Source of the DNA: Candidatus Gastranaerophilales bacterium
GTDB lineage: Bacteria > Cyanobacteriota > Vampirovibrionia > Gastranaerophilales > Gastranaerophilaceae
Direction: 5' to 3'
Assembly: GCA_944327255.1 (NCBI GenBank)
Contig: CALVHA010000007.1
Location: forward strand, 1-64,000
DNA length: 64,000 bases
Part shown: positions 57,280-64,000 of the stretch, one piece after another
Layout: the number at the start of each line of letters is the position of its first letter
How positions within the stretch are numbered: position 1 is the first letter of the stretch
Notes under the pieces: model-generated
The model's input: the letters and a program-made list of their open reading frames with translations, nothing else
What the model was told of the DNA's origin: nothing
The model's database searches: none
Program-made: the position numbers and the translations under genes

Positions 57280-58653
57280 TTATACTTTTTTAAATCCTAT
57301 TGAAGGTCTTGTCCGTTCACTCTGATAATCGGCTTCTTTAATTTTCATATTCTGGTTTTCTCGGACTGGAATAACAAAATCTGATGCAACAATATCACGT
57401 CTATTGTCTTTTCTTGCAATCAATGAAGCTTTATCAGTCAATATCGTTAAATCCCTGTTTGAAAAACCCGCTGTTAACTCAGCAACTTTGCCTAGTTCTT
57501 CTTCATTTTCAGCAAGACTTTTACCTTTGGTTCTTCTGTTTAAAAGAACTTTTAAAACACTTTTTCTTGTTTCTTCATCAGGCAAGCCTATATAAATTTT
57601 ATCTTCAAAACGACTTTTTATGGCATCGTCAAGCTGGTCAAAACAGTTTGTTGCACCAAGAATAATAACATTTTTTCCTCTTGCCTCTTCTATAATCTGT
57701 AAAAGGGTTCCGACCAGTTTATCATCTTCGCTTCCTTGCTCTCCCCCTTTTCTTTTTCTAGTCATTGCTTCCATTTCATCCATTGCAAGAAAAACCGGTT
57801 TTCCAGTTTCTTCAGCAATTTTTGCAGCATACTCATAAGCTTGCTGAACCTGTCTTGAACTTGCATTGACGTATTTAGAACCAGCCTTTGAAATTTTTAA
57901 ATTATAAAGAGGAATTCCACTTTCAGCAGATAGAGCCTGCATAATTGCAGTTTTTCCGCATCCAGGAGGGCCATAGAATAATTCACCTCTAGGAGTTCTT
58001 TTCCCGTATTCTATTTCATCCAATTTTGCCATTTCTGGATAATAGAGTGGATCTATAACTTTATCAAACAATGTCTCTTTTATATCATCCATTCCACCAA
58101 GGCTTGAAAATCCCTGAGGGGAATATTTATTAGGTGTAAACTTTTCTAAAAAATCTTCTCCAACATGTTTTTGGGGTCTAACTTCAATCTTTGGCTGTTG
58201 AATGTTTGGTTGGTTTTGTTTCACTATCTCAGCCGGCATGAAACCACCATGTTTTATAAATTCAGAAAACTCTTCATCTTCTCTAAGTACATCTGTAGCT
58301 AATTTCACCCAGTGAAAATCATCTTTTATATTTCTGGTATCAAGTTCTTTTTGATAACTTGCAAGTTCTAATTTTCTGTAATTCAATCTTGGAAATCTAA
58401 AGTTTATTTGTTCTGTTACCATTGGTTTCACATTTAAAAATATAGCGGAATACATATCAACAAGTCTTGTATTTTTTGCTTTTTCTGCTTCTCTTAATCT
58501 ATCTTCAGTTTCGTTGCAGAATCTGTTTAAGTCCAGAAGAGTTTTAGCTAGTTCTTTGTTTCCTTTTGCCTTTTCGAGTTTTTTATTAACGGTATCATTC
58601 AATTGCTTGTTATAACCGAAATTAACTGTATTCCCTATGCTTGTAATTCTCAT
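57280..58653 (-). CDS. Stand-alone AAA+ ATPase with N-terminal VNFGY motif
   Basis: A 457-residue protein. It opens MRITSIGNTVNFGYNK, matching the M[QRK][IV]...[VI]xFxG signature at 10-13. A helical region (about 15-140) is followed by a short linker and a classic-clade AAA module: GPPGCGKT at 228-235, acidic pair D292-E293 after VFLAM, sensor GATN at 333-336 and an arginine near 348 in KSRFED, with IYIGLPDEETR. There is no FtsH-type protease or membrane segment, so it could be an unfoldase or a disassembly enzyme like Vps4/spastin. Partners are unknown. Confidence 0.82.
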   Translation of the reverse strand: MRITSIGNTVNFGYNKQLNDTVNKKLEKAKGNKELAKTLLDLNRFCNETEDRLREAEKAKNTRLVDMYSAIFLNVKPMVTEQINFRFPRLNYRKLELASYQKELDTRNIKDDFHWVKLATDVLREDEEFSEFIKHGGFMPAEIVKQNQPNIQQPKIEVRPQKHVGEDFLEKFTPNKYSPQGFSSLGGMDDIKETLFDKVIDPLYYPEMAKLDEIEYGKRTPRGELFYGPPGCGKTAIMQALSAESGIPLYNLKISKAGSKYVNASSRQVQQAYEYAAKIAEETGKPVFLAMDEMEAMTRKRKGGEQGSEDDKLVGTLLQIIEEARGKNVIILGATNCFDQLDDAIKSRFEDKIYIGLPDEETRKSVLKVLLNRRTKGKSLAENEEELGKVAELTAGFSNRDLTILTDKASLIARKDNRRDIVASDFVIPVRENQNMKIKEADYQSERTRPSIGFKKV

Positions 58654-58742
58654 TTTATAGATTTCCTCCGTATGCGTAAATTATATCCTGAATAAAATTC
58701 TTATACTACCAATGTAACAAAAGTTTTACATAAAATAGTTTA

Positions 58743-58751
58743 TGGTATAAT
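58743..58751 (+). promoter_or_regulatory. Extended -10 upstream of ppiC
   Basis: TGGTATAAT with no clear -35; AAGGAG and the ATG at 58785 follow. Confidence 0.6.
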
Positions 58752-58784
58752 TCTTTTGTAGAAATTTTGTAAGGAGTATTATTT

Positions 58785-59066
58785 ATGACAACAGAAATTC
58801 GTGCAAGCCACATTCTGGTAAAGACAGAGGATGAGGCAAAAAAATTATATGATGAAATTAAGGGAGGGAAAGATTTTGCCGATGTTGCAGCAGAGTATTC
58901 GCTATGTCCTTCTGGTGCGGCTGGTGGAGATTTGGGATTTTTCGAACGAGGAATGATGGTTAAACCATTTGAAGATGCCGCATTCGCTCTTGAAGTCGGA
59001 GAAATGTCCGAACCAGTTGAAACTCAATTCGGGTGGCACTTAATTTTACTAACAGGCAAAAATTAA
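58785..59066 (+). CDS. Parvulin-type peptidyl-prolyl isomerase
   Basis: A 93-residue single-domain PpiC-type rotamase: ASHILVKTEDEA, GKDFADVAAEYS, GGDLGFFERG and a C-terminal QFGWHLI, the full parvulin domain. No signal peptide, so it acts in the cytoplasm. AAGGAG precedes the ATG. Its stop shares a base with the downstream peptidase start. Confidence 0.94.
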   Translation: MTTEIRASHILVKTEDEAKKLYDEIKGGKDFADVAAEYSLCPSGAAGGDLGFFERGMMVKPFEDAAFALEVGEMSEPVETQFGWHLILLTGKN

Positions 59067-60607
59067 TGATAAAAAAAATTCGGACATTTTTGAAAGAGAA
59101 CAATCTTGATGCATTACTGATTAACTCCACCAATGAATTTTTGGTGGAGTACAATCGTTTGGAAGAAAATTCAAGATATATTTTAACTGGATTTTCAGGT
59201 TCAACTGGAGATGCGGTAGTAACTGAAGATAAGATTTATCTTTTTGTAGACGGAAGATACCACATTCAGGCTGATAACGAAGTTAATCATGCCCTTGTAG
59301 ATGTTGTAAAGCTCCAAACAGGCGAAACAATGCTCTCAGAGATGAGGAAACTTTTCCAAGAAAAATCCGTTCTCGGCATGATTGCCTCAAAAAATTCTCA
59401 AAAAAGAATTGAGGATTTCAAAAAATATTTCAACATAAAACTTATTGATTATGACCCAGTGGAAAAGCCTTTCGATGAACCTGAAGAAAATATTGTCGGA
59501 GCCCTGCATACTGGGAAAAGCAGTGAAGAAAAGTTTAAATTTATCCGCTCAAAAATCAAACAAAATGATGCGGTCTTGGTAACCAATCTAGAGGAAGTTT
59601 CATATCTTTTTAATTTGAGAGATTTTACGACTCCCTATTCCAGTAAGATAATGAAAAGAGCTCTTATTACGATGGATAGTGCTAGACTGTTTTCGAGAAA
59701 TGAATTTGAAGAGTATAAATCTGCTATTTCAAAAATAGATGGAAAAATTTATATTGATAAACAAACAATAAACGGACGAGATTTTCAGCTTGTAGGAAAT
59801 AAATCTGCATTCTTTGACAAATCCCCTATTACATGGATGAAAGCCATTAAAACAGATGAAGAAATTAATCACTACATTGAATCATTCAAAAAAACAGACA
59901 TGGCACTTCGTGCAATAAGAGATTTTATTGAAAATAACGATAATATTTCTGAATGGGACATTGCAAAACAATTAGAAAAAGAATTTATACATTTTGGCGC
60001 AAAGGGACTAAGCTTTAAATCAATTGTCGCAAAAGATAAAAATTCTGCTCTGGCTCACTATTCGAAATGTTCTAAAGATGAAATACTGCAAGAAGGAAGT
60101 CTTGTTCTGATAGACTGCGGAGCATATTATGACGGAGGGCTAGCAACTGATATAACAAGAGTTTTTGTTAAAGGGAAACCTACAGAACTCCAGCGTAGAG
60201 TTTATACAACTGTCTTGAAGGTTTTCTTAAATTCTCTTAATTCTGCTCCTACAAGCGGATTTGATATTGATGCTAAAGCAAGAATAATTTTTGATAAAAA
60301 TAAAATCGACGGTTTTGTTTTTAATCACGGCTTAGGACACGGGATCGGGGTGAGCGTTCATGAATACCCACCAAATTTGAGCTGTAATGAACTTGCAAAG
60401 ATCCCTATAGAAGAAAACATGTGTTTTACAATCGAACCTGGACTTTATAATAAAGATTTCTTTGGAATAAGACTAGAAAACTCCTGTTACTGTAAACATG
60501 GAAAGATTCATTCTTTCGTTCACATGAATTATGAAAAAAAACTGATAAACTACGACCTGCTGAATACGCAGGAAAAACAATGGCTTAATGATTTTGAGGT
60601 GATTTAA
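59066..60607 (+). CDS. Xaa-Pro aminopeptidase (M24B family)
   Basis: A 513-residue dinuclear-metal peptidase that cleaves N-terminal residues before proline. Start at the ATG 59066 (MIKKIRTF), overlapping the ppiC stop (TAATG). The creatinase N-terminal domain (YILTGFSGSTGDA) precedes the pita-bread domain with metal ligands in DCGAYYDGGLATDITR, GHGIGVSVHE, FTIEPGLY and RLENSCYC. Longer than E. coli PepP because of an extra middle domain, as in APP1-type enzymes. Coupled to a prolyl isomerase. Confidence 0.92.
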   Translation: MIKKIRTFLKENNLDALLINSTNEFLVEYNRLEENSRYILTGFSGSTGDAVVTEDKIYLFVDGRYHIQADNEVNHALVDVVKLQTGETMLSEMRKLFQEKSVLGMIASKNSQKRIEDFKKYFNIKLIDYDPVEKPFDEPEENIVGALHTGKSSEEKFKFIRSKIKQNDAVLVTNLEEVSYLFNLRDFTTPYSSKIMKRALITMDSARLFSRNEFEEYKSAISKIDGKIYIDKQTINGRDFQLVGNKSAFFDKSPITWMKAIKTDEEINHYIESFKKTDMALRAIRDFIENNDNISEWDIAKQLEKEFIHFGAKGLSFKSIVAKDKNSALAHYSKCSKDEILQEGSLVLIDCGAYYDGGLATDITRVFVKGKPTELQRRVYTTVLKVFLNSLNSAPTSGFDIDAKARIIFDKNKIDGFVFNHGLGHGIGVSVHEYPPNLSCNELAKIPIEENMCFTIEPGLYNKDFFGIRLENSCYCKHGKIHSFVHMNYEKKLINYDLLNTQEKQWLNDFEVI

Positions 60608-61347
60608 TGCAGGAGATTACATCGGTAAATAATCAACTCGTAAAAGAGACGGTAAAATTACAACAGAAAAAATATCGTGACAATCAAAAACAATTTCTTA
60701 TAGAAGGTTTTAAACCGATTAAAGAGGCTTTTGATGCCGGAATAGAGATTAAATACGCATTTGTACATAAAGAAAAAAAAGATAAATATTCTTTTTTGGA
60801 AGATAAATTAATTCTTGCAAATGACGCTGTACTGAAAAAAATTTCAACAACAGACACTCCTCCAGAAGCAGTCGGAGTTGCAATACAGAAACACTTTAGT
60901 ATCTCTGATTTGGAGGGAGCAAAAAAAGTTGTCTTACTTGAAAACATAAGAGATTTGGGGAATCTCGGCACTATATTACGTTCTGCAGTTGCTTTCAAAG
61001 CCGATGGAGTAGTGCTTTATGGAGATTGTGCTGATTTATATAATCCTAAGTGCGTACGCTCTACTGTAGGGAATTTATGGAAAATCCCAGTTGTATACCT
61101 GGATAAATTAGATAAAACTTTTGATAATTTTCAAAGAATTGCAACACTACCAAGATCAAATAATCTTTTGAAAAACTTTAAACCTGAAGAAAAAATTCTT
61201 TTAATGTTCGGTTCGGAAGCAGACGGGTTAAGCCAAGAACTTGTAAGTTACTCTACAGATTCAGTAAAAATAGAAATGGCAGAAACTGTTGAGTCTTTAA
61301 ATCTGAGTGTATCATGCGCAGTTATCATGTATGAGCTTTTTGTATAG
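60607..61347 (+). CDS. SpoU/TrmH-family RNA 2'-O-methyltransferase
   Basis: A 246-residue SPOUT enzyme. N-terminal substrate-binding domain (FLIEGFKPIKEA), then a knotted SAM domain with ENIRDLGNLGTILRSA, MFGSEADGLSQEL and ESLNLSVSCAV motifs. Either rRNA (RlmB-like) or tRNA is possible as target. Its ATG overlaps the peptidase stop by one base. Confidence 0.9.
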   Translation: MQEITSVNNQLVKETVKLQQKKYRDNQKQFLIEGFKPIKEAFDAGIEIKYAFVHKEKKDKYSFLEDKLILANDAVLKKISTTDTPPEAVGVAIQKHFSISDLEGAKKVVLLENIRDLGNLGTILRSAVAFKADGVVLYGDCADLYNPKCVRSTVGNLWKIPVVYLDKLDKTFDNFQRIATLPRSNNLLKNFKPEEKILLMFGSEADGLSQELVSYSTDSVKIEMAETVESLNLSVSCAVIMYELFV

Positions 61348-61398
61348 CACCCAATTCAGCATCTTGCACTTTAAGAGAAGAATTGATAATATAAAATT

Positions 61399-62313
61399 AT
61401 GGCAAATTTGGAACAAATTACAGAATTGCAGGAAATCCTAAAACAGGATCCAGACAATTATCAGGCAAGAAGAGAGCTTGCTCTAGTTTTGCTTGATAAC
61501 GGATTTGCAAAAGAGGCGTCTCAGAATTTACTGTTTCTAAGAAAAAAGTTTCCGAATGACTTTAATATTTACTACAATCTAGGAATTGCATATGAAAAAA
61601 TGAAAATGTACCCTGAAGCCCGAAATGCTTATGAAACAGCAATTAAAATATCTCCGGAAGAACTGGATGCTGTTTATAATCTCGGACTTGTTTATACAGA
61701 ATTACAAATGTATGACAGTGCTATTACCTGCTTTGAAAGAGTTTTGAATAAAGAACAAAACGATTCAAATTCATACTTCAACCTCGGAATCTGCTATCTT
61801 AAAAAAAATGATAAGATAAATGCACTAATGAATTTTCAAAACACAATAGATCTAAATGATGAAGATATCTATGCTCATTTTTATATAGGAAATATTCTAC
61901 GAGATATGGGAGATTTAGACGGGGCAAAAGACGAATTTAACAGAGTTATTGAAATTTCCCCAGATTACAGCTGGGCATATTATAATCTTGCGTCCATAGC
62001 TTTTGAAGAGGAAGATTTTGAACAGGCAGCTCTTAATCTTGATAAAACAGTAGCCCTTAATCCTAAAGATGAAATTGCCTATATAAATTATGCCAAAATG
62101 CTTGTAAAATTCTCACTGTTTGATGATGCAAAAAATATTATGAATCAAGCTCTTGAAAACTGTAATGATACTGGAGATATATACTATTATATGGCACAAA
62201 TTGCAAAGCACGCAGGAAACATGCCAGAATATAGAGAAAACCTTAATAATGCACTTCAAAACAGAGAGACGTTAAGCGTGAATATTAATCGAATTATGAG
62301 TGAATTAGAATAA
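61399..62313 (+). CDS. Tetratricopeptide repeat protein
   Basis: A 304-residue protein of about seven TPR units (for example YYNLGIAYEKMKMYPEAR, YFNLGICYLKKNDKINA), likely a protein-protein scaffold. No signal peptide. GATAAT lies at 61385-61390, only eight bases before the ATG with no ribosome-binding site, hinting at a leaderless message. It converges on a secreted protein gene. Confidence 0.85.
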   Translation: MANLEQITELQEILKQDPDNYQARRELALVLLDNGFAKEASQNLLFLRKKFPNDFNIYYNLGIAYEKMKMYPEARNAYETAIKISPEELDAVYNLGLVYTELQMYDSAITCFERVLNKEQNDSNSYFNLGICYLKKNDKINALMNFQNTIDLNDEDIYAHFYIGNILRDMGDLDGAKDEFNRVIEISPDYSWAYYNLASIAFEEEDFEQAALNLDKTVALNPKDEIAYINYAKMLVKFSLFDDAKNIMNQALENCNDTGDIYYYMAQIAKHAGNMPEYRENLNNALQNRETLSVNINRIMSELE

Positions 62314-62319
62314 AAATGT

Positions 62320-63720
62320 TTATCTGCTTTGTTCTGCTTCTTTGGCAGCCTCACGTGCAGCTTTTTCTGCCTCTTTCGCCTTTTTAGCCTCTTCTTTCAA
62401 TCGTGCCTTTTCAGCCTTTGCCTCAATACGAGCCCGCTCTTTTTGTGCTTTTATTTGTCTTTGCTGATTTAATTTTTCCTGAAGTTCATTATATTTTTCA
62501 ATATTTTCATTCTGACTCGTTGAACCTTCCAGTTTATCCATAAGCTTAAAATCTTCTTGTTCAAGCTTAAACTGCTCATCAATTTCCTTAAGTTTTTGTT
62601 TTTGTTCTTCTTTTAAAGCCTTAACCTGTTCTTTATGCTCCTGTTTAACACGTTTATTTTCTGATTTAACAAATTTTTTCTCGGCTTTCTCCTGAGTTTC
62701 AGAAAGAGAATTTGCGACAACTCCAGATTTGATAACCTTAAAACCGTTTGAAGCCACTTCAACCGCACCGTTTTGAAGTGAAATTAATCTTGATTGCTCT
62801 CCTTTTGTATCAATAGTCCAAACACCCAAGAATACAGGAGCCTCTCCGGTATAAGCATAAGCAGTTGCAATAATTCTATCAGGATTACCTCTGCTAAATC
62901 CCAGAGGATAAACATCCCACCGTTTATCGATTAAATCCAACCCCTTATATTCTCGCCAATAATAGGATATAGCAGCTCTAATTTCTACAAGATCATAAGA
63001 TGTTTTTGTTGTAAAATCATAAACCTTAATATTTGTCTGCCAGATTCCATCATGTGTTCCGCCTATTTTTTCTTTCACCAGAAGTTTTGTACCGTCTGCA
63101 GAAAAATCTATAGGTGTTAGTGTCCTGTGAGCCGTACTGTGTTTAAGCTCTTTATCTGTTGACATAATAGGTGTAGGAATTCTATTTGCTATATTTGCTT
63201 TTAGAATTCTGTTTAGTCTACTCTCATCTTGTTTTAACGGAATAACAAAAAGATCACAGGAAACAGCTTCAGAAACTGGATAATAGTAAACCGCAGGATA
63301 TACCATCATTGAAAAATCCGGAGACGTAATTCCCGGGAGATTCAGTTGTCTAGTCTTAAACAAATCTCTACTTACCGATAAATTCGGTGACCCAGGTGGA
63401 TCATTGTATCTTACAAGCTTATATGTAGGCTGTGGCACATACTGCATATCATAAGGCTTATCCACCTGTGGGATCCCATAGTCTATTACGGCTTTATCTT
63501 TTGGCTGAGACAACTGCTCATATTCTTCAACAGTCATAAAACCCGATGGTTTTAAATCAAGAATTTTTCTGCCGTATTCTTCCTTTACCTTTTCTCTTTC
63601 AAGTCTTTTTAAATATTCAGCCTCTTCTGTTCTTCTGTCTTTTTCAAAAAGGCAGTATGCGCTGTTTGAAAATACAACTGTAAGCAAAAATGCTAATACA
63701 AGAGCTGAAATTTTTCGCAT
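62320..63720 (-). CDS. Secreted protein with C-terminal coiled coil
   Basis: A 466-residue protein. Signal peptide at 1-23 (MRKISALVLAFLLTVVFSNS, likely cleavage after AYC). Residues about 24-345 form a beta-rich domain with no recognised family (repeated VYPAVYYYPVSE-, FSADGTKLLVKE- style strands reminiscent of propeller repeats). The last 110 residues are a highly charged Lys/Glu/Ala coiled coil. It follows a LuxR-type regulator by three bases, so they are probably cotranscribed. Confidence 0.75.
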   Translation of the reverse strand: MRKISALVLAFLLTVVFSNSAYCLFEKDRRTEEAEYLKRLEREKVKEEYGRKILDLKPSGFMTVEEYEQLSQPKDKAVIDYGIPQVDKPYDMQYVPQPTYKLVRYNDPPGSPNLSVSRDLFKTRQLNLPGITSPDFSMMVYPAVYYYPVSEAVSCDLFVIPLKQDESRLNRILKANIANRIPTPIMSTDKELKHSTAHRTLTPIDFSADGTKLLVKEKIGGTHDGIWQTNIKVYDFTTKTSYDLVEIRAAISYYWREYKGLDLIDKRWDVYPLGFSRGNPDRIIATAYAYTGEAPVFLGVWTIDTKGEQSRLISLQNGAVEVASNGFKVIKSGVVANSLSETQEKAEKKFVKSENKRVKQEHKEQVKALKEEQKQKLKEIDEQFKLEQEDFKLMDKLEGSTSQNENIEKYNELQEKLNQQRQIKAQKERARIEAKAEKARLKEEAKKAKEAEKAAREAAKEAEQSR

Positions 63721-63723
63721 AAA

Positions 63724-64000
63724 TTAAACAAGTCCCTCTTTCATTGCCATAGCCGTAGCTTTTGCACGGGTTCTTACATAAAGTTTTTGCAAAATACTGT
63801 GAACGTGTGTTTTAGTAGTAGAAATAGTTATACAAAGCTTATCGGAAATCTGAGGATTTGTAAGCCCGTCAACAATCAAAGCCAAAACATCCATTTCCCT
63901 TTCAGTTAAACCATAAAGGTTTTTCCCCAGCTTATAATTAATTTCACCTCTTCTGCCTTCTTGAACATTTCCTCTTCTTATATTTGTCAGAACAACTTTT
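63724..64000 (-). CDS. LuxR-type response regulator (C-terminal part, cut by window)
   Basis: The frame is open from the right end of the window and stops at 63724-63726. The visible 92 codons are mainly a GerE/LuxR HTH: LTEREMDVLALIVDGLTNPQIS, then TKTHVHSILQKLYVRTRAKA and AMKEGLV at the end. The upstream part, including any receiver domain, lies outside the window. It stands three bases before the secreted coiled-coil gene. Confidence 0.9.
   Translation of the reverse strand, partial: KVVLTNIRRGNVQEGRRGEINYKLGKNLYGLTEREMDVLALIVDGLTNPQISDKLCITISTTKTHVHSILQKLYVRTRAKATAMAMKEGLV

Overview
The window is a stretch of AT-rich bacterial chromosome. It carries core housekeeping genes (dnaA, mutS, ruvA, recO, pyrG, pnp, clpB, glyQ, miaA, fmt, def, tsaB, tsaE, pgi), a diderm-type type IV pilus set (pilT, a prepilin peptidase and two pilin-like proteins), and many hypothetical genes of a style I associate with gut Vampirovibrionia/Melainabacteria (Candidatus Gastranaerophilales). 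That placement is an inference from the low GC, prepilin N-termini of the form K(A/S)AFTLAEVL, and hypothetical proteins opening M-[QRK]-[IV] followed by an SFxG-like motif. No phage, insertion sequence, CRISPR array or rRNA operon was seen. One tRNA, tRNA-Leu(CAG), is present.

Layout. 1-1.3 kb: the tail of a repeat protein and two small hypothetical proteins. 1.3-5.5 kb: tRNA-Leu, mutS and coaX. 5.5-10.5 kb: lineage-specific hypotheticals, an Fsr-like MFS exporter and a pilin. 10.5-18.6 kb: clpB, yebC, a diguanylate cyclase with an intact I-site, tsaE-tsaB, an HNH protein and a DUF4186 protein. 18.6-24.4 kb: pnp, a 765-residue hypothetical and a PfkB sugar kinase. 24.4-30.8 kb: a pilT-recO operon ending in a frameshifted HTH gene, a non-coding gap with a candidate small RNA, pgi, a secreted protein and trxB, then a pilin gene whose 5' end holds a 13-G tract. 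30.9-35 kb: two tandem amino-acid permeases and glyQ. 35-42 kb: a phosphomevalonate-kinase-like P-loop kinase, miaA, an activase-like protein, gcvPB, a sigma factor and a double Usp protein. 42-47 kb: a membrane-tethered Hsp20-like protein, an RHH regulator and two tandem SulP transporters. 47-51.4 kb: dnaA-ruvA, a prepilin peptidase and a second sigma factor. 51.5-58.7 kb: gatC, pyrG, then the tightly packed def-fmt-aroH, dnaJ-like-queE and a lone AAA+ ATPase. 58.8-64 kb: ppiC-pepP-rRNA methyltransferase, a TPR protein, and a secreted protein downstream of a LuxR-type regulator cut by the window end.

Most worth a second look are: (1) the pilin at about 29.9-30.8 kb, where a consensus ribosome-binding site and ATG are out of frame with the pilin body through a G13 tract, as expected for a phase-variable switch in its OFF state; (2) a shared N-terminal signature on at least six unrelated proteins, including an HNH protein and an AAA+ ATPase, which could be a lineage-specific sorting tag; (3) an XRE-type HTH gene broken by one extra A in an A7 run; and (4) a terminated, CU-rich candidate small RNA between pilT and trxB. 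Several genes, including dnaA, appear to have almost no 5' leader, and four promoters share the extended -10 TGGTATAAT.
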